DNA of 64,000 nucleotides. Source: Bifidobacterium pseudolongum subsp. globosum (lineage in GTDB: Bacteria > Actinomycetota > Actinomycetes > Actinomycetales > Bifidobacteriaceae). The stretch's first letter is position 1. Each line of letters starts with the position of its first letter. The notes below the pieces were generated by a model, which saw only the letters and a program-made list of their open reading frames with translations, had not been told where the DNA came from and did no database searches. The position numbers and the translations under genes are program-made. Location: positions 1-64,000 of the forward strand of contig NZ_JGZG01000009.1 in NCBI RefSeq assembly GCF_000741295.1, read 5' to 3'. Shown piece after piece: positions 53,882-62,932 of the stretch.

Positions 53882-56869
53882 ATGGATGATCGCATCATAG
53901 ATCCATCCGCTCTTTCGCGCGAACCCCACGTGGAACCAGAGGATGCCAAGGAAACCCAGGAGGTGAAGGCGCAGCAGGCTCTGCTGAACGACGTCGATCC
54001 GTCGCTCACCGACGCCGACCAGGTGGCGCAGGCGCTCAATGTAGACCCGCGCACCGGCCTGAGCTCCGAAGAAGCCAAGCGCCGACTCGACAAGTTCGGC
54101 CCCAATGAGCTGGCCAGCGCACCGCCGGTCCCCAAGTGGAAGAAGTTCCTGCAGCAGTTCCAGGACCCGCTCGTCTACCTGCTGCTCGCCGCCACCGCCA
54201 TCTCGCTTGTGGCATGGATTATTGAGAAGGTGAACGCGGCGCCGGGAGCCGAAGGCGAGGCGCTGCCGTTCGACTCCATCGTGATCGTGCTGATCCTGAT
54301 CGTCAACGCCATTCTGGGCTACATGCAGGAAGCGAAGGCGGAAGAGGCCGTCAACGCGCTTTCCGAGATGACGGCCCCGACGTCCAACGTGCTGCGCAAC
54401 GGCCGTGTGGAACGCATCAACACGACCGACATCGTGCCCGGTGACATTCTGGTGCTCGGTGAAGGCGACACCGTGCCGGCCGACGGCCGACTGCTCGCCG
54501 CCGCGAGCCTGCGCATCGCCGAGGCGTCGCTCACCGGCGAATCGGTGCCGGTGGGCAAGAAGCCCGCCACGCTCGACAGCGCGAAGGCGCTCGGCGACCG
54601 CGCGAACATGGTGTTCAACGGCACGTCCGTGACGCAGGGCACCGGCCGCGCCATCGTGACCGGCACCGGCATGAACACGCAGGTGGGCAAGATCGCCGAC
54701 CTGCTCCAGTCCACCGAAGACGAGGCCACGCCGCTGCAGAAGGAGATGAACCACGTCTCCAAGATCCTCGGCATCGCCGTGTGCATCATCGCCGTGGTCG
54801 TGCTGCTCGCGCTCGCGGTCCTCGAAGGCTTCCACAGCGTGCACGACGTGATCGATTCGCTGCTGCTCGCCGTGTCGCTCGCCGTCGCGGCCGTGCCTGA
54901 AGGCCTCGCCGCGATCCTGACCGTGGTGCTCGCGCTCGGCGTGCAGCGCATGGCCGCGCACCACGCGATCGTCAAGAAGCTGCACTCGGTGGAGACGCTG
55001 GGTTCCGCTTCGGTGATCTGCTCCGACAAGACCGGTACGCTCACGCGCAACGAGATGACCGTCGAGCGCGTGGTCGTGCCGTCGGGTGAAGTCGAACTGA
55101 CCGGCACCGGCTATGCGCCGGAAGGCGACATGGTCTCCATCGACGGCTCCGCGGTCCCCGAGAACGTGGCGAACGAAGTCCTCGCCACGCTTGGAGCGGG
55201 CACGCTCGCGAACGACGGCGAACTGCGCGAGGGCGAGAAGCCCGGCACCTGGGAGATCGTGGGCGATCCGACCGAGGTCTCGCTCGTCGTGGCCGCCCGC
55301 AAGACGCACGCGGACAAGAAGTTCGCGCACTTCGACCGCGTGGCCGAAATCCCGTTCACGTCCGAACGCAAGCGCATGTCCGTCATCGCGCGCAACGCGA
55401 CCGACGCCGGCAAGCTCACCGTGTTCGCGAAGGGCGCGCCGGACGTGCTGCTGAGCTACTGCGATCGCATCTACGTGAACGGCGCGATCCGCAAGCTCAC
55501 CGAAGGCGACCGCCAGGACATCCTCGACACCGTCGAGCGCCTCTCGCGCGAGGCATACCGTACGCTCGGCGAGGCGTTCCGCCCGCTCGAGACCGATTCG
55601 CTCGCGCAGATCCCGGGCATCCGCACGAACTCCGCCGGTGAGATCTCCGACATCTCCGAGCAGGCCGAGGCGATTGAAGCCCATCTGGTCTGGTGCGGCA
55701 TGGTCGGCATCATCGACCCGCCGCGCACCGAAGTGCGCGATGCGGTCGCCGAAGCGCACCGCGCGGGCATCCGCACGGTCATGATCACCGGCGACCACCC
55801 GCTCACCGCCGCCCGCATCGCCTCCGACCTCGGCATCATCGCCAAGGACGGCAAGGCGCTCACCGGCGACGAGCTCGACGCGATGGACGAGGCACAGCTC
55901 GACAAGGCGACCTCCGAAGTCTCCGTGTACGCGCGTGTGGCTCCTGAGCACAAGCTCAAGATCGTCGAATCGCTGCAGCGCCAAGGCAACATCGCGGCCA
56001 TGACCGGCGACGGCGTCAACGACGCCCCGGCCGTCAAGTCCGCAGACATCGGCGTGGCGATGGGCATCACCGGCACCGAGGTGACGAAGCAGTCGGCGAA
56101 GATGATCCTGGCCGACGACAACTTCTCCACCATCGTGGCCGCCGTGCGCGAAGGCCGCGGCATCTTCGACAACATCCGCAAGTTCCTGCGCTACCTGCTC
56201 AGCTCCAACGTGGGCGAGGTCTTCACCGTGTTCTTCGGCGTTGTGTTCGCCGGCTGGCTCGGCATCAAGAACCCGGAGTCCGTGGGTGTGACCGTGCCGC
56301 TGCTCGCCACGCAGCTGCTGTGGATCAACCTGCTCACCGACGCCGCCCCGGCGCTCGCGATGGGCGTCGACCCGATGACCGAAGACGTGATGAACCGCAA
56401 GCCGCGCAAGCTCACCGACCGCGTGATCGACGGCGCGATGTGGGGAGACATCATCTACATCGGCATCATCATGGCGATTGTGACACTCATCGGCATGGAC
56501 ATGCACCTTACCGGCGGCCTGTTCACCGACCGCTCCGTGGATGCGATGGGCCACGACGCGCAGATGGTGGAGGCCCGCACGATGGGCTTCACAATCCTCG
56601 TGTTCGCCCAGCTGTTCAATGCGATCGCCTCGCGCAGCCACCTGCAGAGCGCCTTCGTGGGCCTGTTCTCGAACAAGTGGCTGTGGGGTGCGATCGGCCT
56701 GTCGATCGTGCTGCAGCTGCTCGTGATCTACGTGCCGTTCCTCAACACCGCGTTCGGCACCACGCCGCTGCCGCCGATGGCATGGCTCGAGTGCATCGGC
56801 CTGGCGTTCTTCGTGCTCGTCGCCTCGGAGATCCGCAAGATCTTCCTGCGCATGCGTGCAAAGAAGTGA
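53882..56869 (+). CDS. P-type cation ATPase, Ca2+-transporting (P2A) type
   Basis: A 995-residue transport ATPase. Family motifs in order: TGESVPV near 218, PEGLAAILTV near 339, the phosphorylation site DKTGTLT at 382, the nucleotide-domain KGAPDVLL, and TGDGVNDAPAVKSADIGVAMG near 707-727. Ten membrane helices are expected, with the final set containing NLLTDAAPALAMGVDP, typical of SERCA/PMCA-like calcium pumps; the N in NLLTD and D in DAAP are ion-binding positions. The N-terminal 60 residues are acidic. It probably exports Ca2+ or Mn2+. GAGGAGAAT precedes the ATG. A hairpin terminator follows. Confidence 0.93.
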   Translation: MDDRIIDPSALSREPHVEPEDAKETQEVKAQQALLNDVDPSLTDADQVAQALNVDPRTGLSSEEAKRRLDKFGPNELASAPPVPKWKKFLQQFQDPLVYLLLAATAISLVAWIIEKVNAAPGAEGEALPFDSIVIVLILIVNAILGYMQEAKAEEAVNALSEMTAPTSNVLRNGRVERINTTDIVPGDILVLGEGDTVPADGRLLAAASLRIAEASLTGESVPVGKKPATLDSAKALGDRANMVFNGTSVTQGTGRAIVTGTGMNTQVGKIADLLQSTEDEATPLQKEMNHVSKILGIAVCIIAVVVLLALAVLEGFHSVHDVIDSLLLAVSLAVAAVPEGLAAILTVVLALGVQRMAAHHAIVKKLHSVETLGSASVICSDKTGTLTRNEMTVERVVVPSGEVELTGTGYAPEGDMVSIDGSAVPENVANEVLATLGAGTLANDGELREGEKPGTWEIVGDPTEVSLVVAARKTHADKKFAHFDRVAEIPFTSERKRMSVIARNATDAGKLTVFAKGAPDVLLSYCDRIYVNGAIRKLTEGDRQDILDTVERLSREAYRTLGEAFRPLETDSLAQIPGIRTNSAGEISDISEQAEAIEAHLVWCGMVGIIDPPRTEVRDAVAEAHRAGIRTVMITGDHPLTAARIASDLGIIAKDGKALTGDELDAMDEAQLDKATSEVSVYARVAPEHKLKIVESLQRQGNIAAMTGDGVNDAPAVKSADIGVAMGITGTEVTKQSAKMILADDNFSTIVAAVREGRGIFDNIRKFLRYLLSSNVGEVFTVFFGVVFAGWLGIKNPESVGVTVPLLATQLLWINLLTDAAPALAMGVDPMTEDVMNRKPRKLTDRVIDGAMWGDIIYIGIIMAIVTLIGMDMHLTGGLFTDRSVDAMGHDAQMVEARTMGFTILVFAQLFNAIASRSHLQSAFVGLFSNKWLWGAIGLSIVLQLLVIYVPFLNTAFGTTPLPPMAWLECIGLAFFVLVASEIRKIFLRMRAKK

Positions 56870-56888
56870 TTCGGCCCTACTGAATGAC

Positions 56889-56925
56889 AATGGGGGTTCG
56901 GTTCTGCGTGAACCGGACCCCCATT
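56889..56925 (+). terminator. Terminator after the P-type ATPase
   Basis: AATGGGGGTTCGGTT (56889-56903) and AACCGGACCCCCATT (56911-56925) pair with one mismatch across CTGCGTG. Confidence 0.8.
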
Positions 56926-56978
56926 GTGCTGTGCCAGCGAGAGTGCCGCCGCTATCTTTGGGGGAGATTCGCCGTTAC

Positions 56979-57068
56979 GGTCACCGTTTTCGCTGTTTTC
57001 GTCACTTTTTGGCCTGATTTATGACGAAAACAGCGAAAACGGCGACATAAACGGCGAAAACAGTGACC
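56979..57068. repeat. Alternating inverted repeat built on a 21-bp unit
   Basis: A left arm at 56984-57004 and a right arm at 57022-57042 are perfect complements over 21 bases (core TTTTCGCTGTTTTCG / CGAAAACAGCGAAAA), with a 17-base loop rich in T. A second copy of the right arm is offset by 21 bases (from about 57044) and pairs with an overlapping left segment, GGTCACCGTTTTCGCTG (56979-56995), at 15 of 17 positions. Two mutually exclusive hairpins are possible. It lies between convergent genes. Confidence 0.75.
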
Positions 57069-57084
57069 TGCACGCCACTGCCGC

Positions 57085-57855
57085 CTATATCATGCCGGAG
57101 GCGATGTTGTGGTCGAGGAGCCACTGGCGCAGGTCGGCGAATTCCTCGAGGCTGACCGAATGGTCGAGGCCGCGGTAGGCGTGCGCGGTGAGCCATGTGT
57201 GCTCTTCGAGCCATGCCAGCGTCTCGTTCACCAGGAACTTCGGGATCACCGTGTCGTTCGTGCCATAGCCATAGAAGACGGGGATGTCGAGCGAGGCGAG
57301 GCGTTCGTCGGCCGGATGCGTGCCCGGCACCATGCCCGGCGCCACAAAACCGGAAAGGCAGATTGATGCGCGGTAGCGTTCCGGGTGCACGCGCAGCAGT
57401 TGAGTGGCCAACAATCCGCCCTGAGAGAAGCCGATTGGCACCACGTCGCGCTCCGCCGGCACATTGTCGGCGACCCATGTGTCGATCGCCTGCGCGGCCG
57501 CATAGGCGTCGTAATCCAGATCCTCACCGCTCGGCACGGCGTCGTGCAGCCACGAATACGCGCCAGGCTGCGCGAAGAACCCGCCGTTGGACGGCTCCTG
57601 CAGCGTGATCGGCGCACGCAGCGACACGAAGTCGTTGTAGGGCGCCACATATTGCATCATGCCGGCCAGGTCGTCTTCGTTCGACCCCCAGCCGTGCAGG
57701 CACACGAACAACGGCCGGTTCGGCTGTGCCGCGCCGTCCCCGCGTGACACACGCGTCTGCGTGACTTCGAGCGGCTCCCCGAACCTGCCCGGCACCACGG
57801 GCGAAGGGCGGCCGACGAGCGGCTCCGGTTGCATTGCCTGCGCATCAGTAGTCAT
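57085..57855 (-). CDS. Phospholipase/carboxylesterase-family hydrolase
   Basis: A 256-residue alpha/beta hydrolase. The nucleophile elbow is [16 protein letters not shown]. The acid is in YGTNDTVIP and the histidine in [13 protein letters not shown], matching the Ser-Asp-His order of the carboxylesterase 2/LysoPLA family; [15 protein letters not shown] forms the oxyanion region. It is probably cytoplasmic. GGAGG lies directly before the ATG at 57855; an upstream ATG at 57885 has none. Substrate unknown. Confidence 0.9.
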   Translation of the reverse strand: MTTDAQAMQPEPLVGRPSPVVPGRFGEPLEVTQTRVSRGDGAAQPNRPLFVCLHGWGSNEDDLAGMMQYVAPYNDFVSLRAPITLQEPSNGGFFAQPGAYSWLHDAVPSGEDLDYDAYAAAQAIDTWVADNVPAERDVVPIGFSQGGLLATQLLRVHPERYRASICLSGFVAPGMVPGTHPADERLASLDIPVFYGYGTNDTVIPKFLVNETLAWLEEHTWLTAHAYRGLDHSVSLEEFADLRQWLLDHNIASGMI

Positions 57856-57974
57856 GCCTCCACCATACACGCGCGCGGGGCTCATGCACGCGTGTGCCGC
57901 CCTGTGGCTACACTGGAACCGAACTGTTGTCGTTGCCGGGCCGCTCGGGCGCCGGCGCTAGGAGATGCTTGCCG

Positions 57975-58556
57975 ATGCTGCTGTCCGACCGCGATATTCT
58001 GGCCGCTCAGGCCGAGGGCCATATTTCGCTCGAACCGTGGACGCCCGAGATGGTCCAGCCGGCCTCCATCGACGTGCGCCTCGACCGCTTCTTCCGGCTC
58101 TTCAACAACCACGCATACACCTATGTTGACCCGGCGGAAAATCAGGGCGAGTTGACCGAGCAGTTCGAGGTGGGCCCTGACGAGCCATGGATCCTGCACC
58201 CGGGCGAATTCGCGCTCGGCTCCACATGGGAGTACGTCAAGCTCGACGCGACACTCGCCGCCCGCTTGGAGGGCAAGAGCTCGCTCGGCCGGCTCGGCAT
58301 CCTCACGCATTCGACCGCCGGGTTCATCGACCCGGGCTTCGAAGGGCACATCACGCTCGAGCTGTCGAATGTCTCCACGCTGCCGGTCAAGCTCTGGCCG
58401 GGCATGAAGATCGGGCAGATGTGCTTCTTCCAGCTGAGCTCGCCAGCCGAGCACCCATACGGGTCCGCCGGCACCGGATCGCACTACCAGGGCCAGCGTG
58501 GCCCGACGCCGTCGCGGTCGTACGAACGTTTCTACCGCGCGCACATTGACGACTGA
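57975..58556 (+). CDS. dcd: dCTP deaminase
   Basis: A 193-residue trimeric enzyme of the dUTPase fold that deaminates dCTP. The core is [12 protein letters not shown], then [32 protein letters not shown] and [12 protein letters not shown], with the catalytic Glu in [11 protein letters not shown] and the conserved Arg in SSLGRLG. In M. tuberculosis the close homologue also hydrolyses dUTP, so dUMP may be the product here too. The ATG at 57975 has AGGAGA upstream. Confidence 0.95.
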   Translation: MLLSDRDILAAQAEGHISLEPWTPEMVQPASIDVRLDRFFRLFNNHAYTYVDPAENQGELTEQFEVGPDEPWILHPGEFALGSTWEYVKLDATLAARLEGKSSLGRLGILTHSTAGFIDPGFEGHITLELSNVSTLPVKLWPGMKIGQMCFFQLSSPAEHPYGSAGTGSHYQGQRGPTPSRSYERFYRAHIDD

Positions 58557-58591
58557 CACGCCAGGGTCATCGACGAAGGGGGAGGGGAAAG

Positions 58592-60013
58592 ATGAGCCAG
58601 ATCGATGAATCGGACCTGCAGTTTCCGGATGCCGGGAGCGGCGATGGGCATGACGACCCGCAGACCGAGCTGACGTCATTCGACAGCTCGACGCTGATGT
58701 TCCCATCGGTCGGCGGTGACGACGAGCCGCAGCACACGCAGCCTGCGCAGCCGCCCCAGCCGCCGGCGACACAACGCCGAAAGCCGAAATCGGCGGCATC
58801 CAGCAAGCCAGCGGCGCAATCCCAGCCGGCCGCACAGCCCGCGTCCGGCGACGGATTCGACCTGCCGGTGTGGGGCGCTGGCGCCACCGCACACGACGAC
58901 GATGAGCCGACCCAGCTGTTCACGCCGGCCGACGCCGCGCAGACCAAGACGACGGCGATGCCAGCGATCGACAGCACCGGTGTGGAGCGCACACAGCTCA
59001 TCGCGCAGAACGGCCCCACGCGCACCGTGGTCAACGATGTGAACGAAACCCATACCGCCGTGCCCGAACCCGACGCCCCCGCGTCGTTCGTGCCGATGGA
59101 CGGCGGCGACAGCGGCGACGGTGAACCGCCCGAGCACGCCGCACCGAGCGGCGGTGACGGCAAGCGCAAGAAGATCATCATCGGTTCCGTCTCGGCGGTC
59201 GTGGCGCTCGCGCTCGTCGCCGGCGGTGCGGCGCTGTGGCAGCGCAACCGCTCCGCGCAGGAGGCGAACGCGCAGAATGCCGCATTCGAACGCTGCGAGC
59301 GCGCGCACACCGCCTTGAAGGCCGCGTACACGGAACTCGACAAGCAGGTGACGCAATCCAAGCCGCTCACGCAGACGGAGGAGTCCGCGGTGGCCGACGC
59401 CGCCACACTGCAGGCGTTCCAGAAGTCGAACAAGACCGCCACCGACCTGCAGCAGAAGCAGGGCGAGACCTTGGTTGAGTGCAAGACATCGGATTCACGC
59501 GAACAGCTCGATCGGAACGCGCAGACCATGGATGAGAAGCTCGACGGGGTGGAGAGCGCGACGAAACAGCTCAAGGCCGACGCCGACGCGCTGACCGTCT
59601 CGCGCGACGCGAAGAGCACGAAGAGCCTCAAGGACGACCTGGCCAAGGCAATCGCTGACGCGCAGGCCACCTATGACGCATCCGTGAACGCCGTCGCAGA
59701 CGAGCAGACGCGCACGGCGCTGCAGCAGGCGATCGGTGAAGCGCAGACGCTTGCCGACAAGCCGTCGCTCGACAAGGCCGCGGTCGATGCGGCCAAGGAG
59801 AAGCTGACCAACGCGGTGAACGCGGTGGTCGAGTCCGAAAACGCGCTCGCCGAAGCGAACGCCGCCGCCGCGCAGGAGGCTTTGCGTCAGCAGCAGCTGC
59901 AACAGGAGCAGGCGCAGCAGGAAGCGTTACAACAGCAACAGCAGCAGACGGCGTCTCCGGAACAGCAGCAGCCGGTGCCCACAAATCCGTCGGACTCTCC
60001 ACAACAGCAATAG
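58592..60013 (+). CDS. Single-pass membrane protein with coiled-coil outer domain
   Basis: A 473-residue protein not recognised as a named family. Residues 1-190 are acidic, low-complexity and Pro/Gln/Ala-rich, probably cytoplasmic, with two ELTSFDSSTLMFP- and DEPTQLFTPAD-like segments. One membrane helix follows (KKIIIGSVSAVVALALVAGGAALW). The outside part, about 220 residues, is Ala/Lys/Asp/Gln-rich and reads as helical repeats, with NAAFERCERAHTALKAAYTEL and a FIVAR-like DKAAVDAAKEKLTNAVNAVV segment. The C-terminus is poly-Gln. GGGGGAGGGG precedes the ATG. The N-terminal threonine-rich acidic segments could be kinase targets; this is inference. Confidence 0.8.
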   Translation: MSQIDESDLQFPDAGSGDGHDDPQTELTSFDSSTLMFPSVGGDDEPQHTQPAQPPQPPATQRRKPKSAASSKPAAQSQPAAQPASGDGFDLPVWGAGATAHDDDEPTQLFTPADAAQTKTTAMPAIDSTGVERTQLIAQNGPTRTVVNDVNETHTAVPEPDAPASFVPMDGGDSGDGEPPEHAAPSGGDGKRKKIIIGSVSAVVALALVAGGAALWQRNRSAQEANAQNAAFERCERAHTALKAAYTELDKQVTQSKPLTQTEESAVADAATLQAFQKSNKTATDLQQKQGETLVECKTSDSREQLDRNAQTMDEKLDGVESATKQLKADADALTVSRDAKSTKSLKDDLAKAIADAQATYDASVNAVADEQTRTALQQAIGEAQTLADKPSLDKAAVDAAKEKLTNAVNAVVESENALAEANAAAAQEALRQQQLQQEQAQQEALQQQQQQTASPEQQQPVPTNPSDSPQQQ

Positions 60014-60084
60014 TAAGGTTGGGTGTGCGCCTTTCGGCTGGTCCTCATATCAACACGCAGTAAAGCCGCGGTGAGTGATTAGAG

Positions 60085-60119
60085 GTGTGGGTGCGGCTTC
60101 TTCCAGGCCGCACCCACAC
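60085..60119. terminator. Bidirectional terminator between converging genes
   Basis: GTGTGGGTGCGGC (60085-60097) and GCCGCACCCACAC (60107-60119) form a perfect 13-bp stem with a 9-base loop. Confidence 0.8.
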
Positions 60120-60125
60120 GCATAT

Positions 60126-62198
60126 TTAGATACTGGAATCGGCGGCCACGCTCATCACATACACGTTCTTGCGCAGTTGGCGCGCCTGCGAGCGTGTGAT
60201 GTCATCCGCCTCGAGCATGTCTTGGATCACGCCGAGCTCGATGCCGTAGCTTTCGCGCTTGATCTCCTCGATCTGCGTGATCATCTCGGTTGTGGCGCCC
60301 ATGTTCGGGCGCGCTTTGAGCGTCGCCTCCGCGCGGCGGTAGTCGAGCAGCAGCGCCGAGCAATACTCGGTGTTGTACGTCGATTTGCCCATCTCGTCGT
60401 ACAGGTGGTCGATCACATTGTCGATTGCCGCCGTCTGCACGGTGCGCATGTGCGCGTAGATCTGGTGTTCGCTCAGCATCGGCGTGTTCTTGCGGATCAG
60501 GTTGTTCACACGGCTCGACAGGATCTTGATGCGCCGCTGCAGCGACCGCATGCGCCCCTTGATCTGCCAGATCGCGTGCGCGGAATCGTGGTCGGTGACC
60601 GCGTGGCGCAGCGACGTCATGATCTGGTCGAGCAGGCGCTCGCACGCCTCGATCTCGAGGTCACGGTCCACGGACTGTTCGCCGGTCTGCGCTTTCGTGG
60701 CCGCGAGCCGGCCCTTCACATAGTCCTTCTCCCACTCGAGCGCCGCGATCTGCAGTTCCGAGAACCCGATTGGGTCGATCGCGCCCAGCCGGTGCTTGAG
60801 GCGCGTGATGCGCTTCGTGTACGAGTCGATGACGGCCATGACGGCGCGGCGGTTGTCGGGCGTCACGCGCTCGGCGAGCTCCTCGACCGTGCGGCGCAGC
60901 ACTTCGATCGAGGCCTCGGTGATCGCGCGCGAATCATCGGTGCTCTTCTTCGGCGCCACCACGGGCAGCAGGAAGTTCGCGAGCAGCAGCGTGACGACGA
61001 TCACGCCGCCGGCGATGAAGATCAGTTCGTCGCGCATCGGGAACCATTCGCCGTCCGCGAGCGTGTAGGGAATCGTGAACATCAGCGAAAGCGTGATCGT
61101 GCCCTTCGGCCCGCCGAAAGTCATGACGGCGGCCGAGCGCCAGCGTTCCTTCGTCATGCGCCGGCGCTTGCGCGTCACTTCGTGGCGGGTGATGCGCAGC
61201 ATGGCGGCCACCCAAGCGAACCGCATGCCCACCACCACGGCTGCCACGATGAGGATCGTGGCAAGCAGGGTGAGATTGCTGATCTGCTGGTCGTTCCAAC
61301 TTGCCTCCATTGCGTCGGGCAGCAGCATGCCGAGCAAGATGAACACCGCGCCGTTCAACGCGAACGAGAGCACCGACCACACGCTGGATGCGACGATGTT
61401 CGTGCGTGCCACATTCGGCCCCACGCCGGAGCGGTCGAAGCGAATGATCAGGCCGGCCGCCACAACCGAAAGAATGCCCGAGACGTGGATCGCCTCGGCG
61501 CCCAAGTACAGCAGGAACGGCAGGAACAGCTCCATGAGCACGCGCGTGGTGGTGGTCTCCCAGCCGAGTGAGCGCACGGTCTCGAACAGCCAGTTGATGG
61601 CCAGACCGAGCACCACGCCCACGATCGCGCCGCCGAAGAACGAGATGAAGAACTCGCCGATCGCCTCGCCCACTTCGAACGTGCCGGTGACGGCGGCGGC
61701 GATGGCGAACTGGAACCCGACGATGCCGGAAGCGTCGTTGAACAACGATTCGCCTTTGAGCACGCCCACCTGGCGTTGTGAAAGCGACGCCTCATGGCTC
61801 AGCGAGCTCACCGCCACGGCATCGGTCGGACCCAGGGCCGCGCCGAGCGCAAGCGCGGCGGCGAGCGGCACGACAGGCCATGCCGCGTGCAGCGTGAACC
61901 CCACGCCCACCATTGTCGCGATGGCCAGCCCCACGGCCAGAGAAAGCGAGAGCTTCAACGATTTGAGCAGTGAGCCCTTGTCTATCTCGTGCGCCTCCAG
62001 ATACAGCAGCGGCGCGATGAACAGCACCATGAACAATTCCGGGTCGAGCTCGGTGTCCGGAAAGAACGGCAGCTGCGAGGCGAGCACGCCAAGCGCGATC
62101 TGCACGAGCGGCGTGGAGACCTTGGGGATGAACCGGCTGAGGAACGAGGAGAGCACGACCGCCGCAATGATGCATAGAATCAACTCGAATGTGGGCAC
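60126..62198 (-). CDS. CPA1-family Na+/H+ antiporter
   Basis: About 690 residues. The N-terminal 420 residues have about twelve membrane helices with the CPA1 core GPTDAVAVSSLSHEASL, LKGESLFNDASGIVGF with the ND pair, and the ELFLPFLLYLGAEAIHVSGI segment. The C-terminal 270 residues are cytosolic, helical and highly charged. It exchanges Na+ or K+ for H+, supporting pH and salt tolerance. AGGAGG overlaps the nominal ATG at 62204 with no spacing, so the GTG six bases downstream (62198) is a better start. Confidence 0.92.
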   Translation of the reverse strand: MPTFELILCIIAAVVLSSFLSRFIPKVSTPLVQIALGVLASQLPFFPDTELDPELFMVLFIAPLLYLEAHEIDKGSLLKSLKLSLSLAVGLAIATMVGVGFTLHAAWPVVPLAAALALGAALGPTDAVAVSSLSHEASLSQRQVGVLKGESLFNDASGIVGFQFAIAAAVTGTFEVGEAIGEFFISFFGGAIVGVVLGLAINWLFETVRSLGWETTTTRVLMELFLPFLLYLGAEAIHVSGILSVVAAGLIIRFDRSGVGPNVARTNIVASSVWSVLSFALNGAVFILLGMLLPDAMEASWNDQQISNLTLLATILIVAAVVVGMRFAWVAAMLRITRHEVTRKRRRMTKERWRSAAVMTFGGPKGTITLSLMFTIPYTLADGEWFPMRDELIFIAGGVIVVTLLLANFLLPVVAPKKSTDDSRAITEASIEVLRRTVEELAERVTPDNRRAVMAVIDSYTKRITRLKHRLGAIDPIGFSELQIAALEWEKDYVKGRLAATKAQTGEQSVDRDLEIEACERLLDQIMTSLRHAVTDHDSAHAIWQIKGRMRSLQRRIKILSSRVNNLIRKNTPMLSEHQIYAHMRTVQTAAIDNVIDHLYDEMGKSTYNTEYCSALLLDYRRAEATLKARPNMGATTEMITQIEEIKRESYGIELGVIQDMLEADDITRSQARQLRKNVYVMSVAADSSI

Positions 62199-62312
62199 AA
62201 CCATCCTCCTCGCTCGCCAACCACTGAGAAATCCAGAATATCAAGCGAAAGGCCACTATGCGGAAGCCATGTCAGCCTGAGGAACAGCCACGGGTGGTGC
62301 CACAATGATCCC

Positions 62313-62813
62313 ATGACCGATTCCGTGAATCCCGTGCATTCCGCGCCGCCGCTCGCCCCGCTGACGCTTGACGAGGCGATGGCCGCGGCGCTCGACCAGG
62401 GCGCGTTGGCGGCGCTCGCCGGCGATGTGCCGGTCGGCGCCGTCGTGATCGACGAACAGGGCCGGCTCATCGGCGCGGGCCGCAACCTGCGCGAACGCGA
62501 CGGCGACCCGCTCGCGCACGCCGAAGTGGAGGCGATGCGCGCGGCCGCACGCATGCGCGGCGACTGGAATCTGGAGGGCTGCACACTCGTCGTCACGTTG
62601 GAACCGTGCCCGATGTGCGCGGGGGCGTGCCTGCAGACGCGCATCGGGCGCATCGTGTTCGGCGCGTGGGATGCGAAGCTCGGCGCGTGCGGCTCGGTAT
62701 GGGACCTGCCACGCGACCCGCATGTGGGCCATGAGCCCCAGGTCATCGGCGGTGTGCGCGAAGAGGAGTGCGCGCGCGTGCTCACCGACTTCTTTCGCGA
62801 GCGCCGCGTGTGA
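62313..62813 (+). CDS. tadA: tRNA-specific adenosine deaminase TadA
   Basis: A 166-residue zinc deaminase that converts A34 to inosine in tRNA-Arg. The CDA motif HAEVEAMR is present, with the paired TLEPCPMCAGACLQTRI zinc cysteines and the proton-shuttling Glu in HAE. The C-terminal FFRERR is standard. The 20-residue N-terminal extension is not conserved. It is divergent from the antiporter. The ribosome site is weak. Confidence 0.94.
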   Translation: MTDSVNPVHSAPPLAPLTLDEAMAAALDQGALAALAGDVPVGAVVIDEQGRLIGAGRNLRERDGDPLAHAEVEAMRAAARMRGDWNLEGCTLVVTLEPCPMCAGACLQTRIGRIVFGAWDAKLGACGSVWDLPRDPHVGHEPQVIGGVREEECARVLTDFFRERRV

Positions 62814-62932
62814 TTTTCTTGCGCGGTGCAGGGAACACTCCGAACCGTGGCAAGGAATCCGGGAATCCCTAGGATGGTCGCAGGATCGCATCAACTGGTG
62901 CAATGACGCATCCGCACAGGGAGGGCAGGAAT

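Noticed and set aside
53642-56890. A 1082-codon open frame on the minus strand
   Set aside because: It is antisense to the P-type ATPase, rich in His/Arg/Asp runs, and reflects GC-rich third codon positions.
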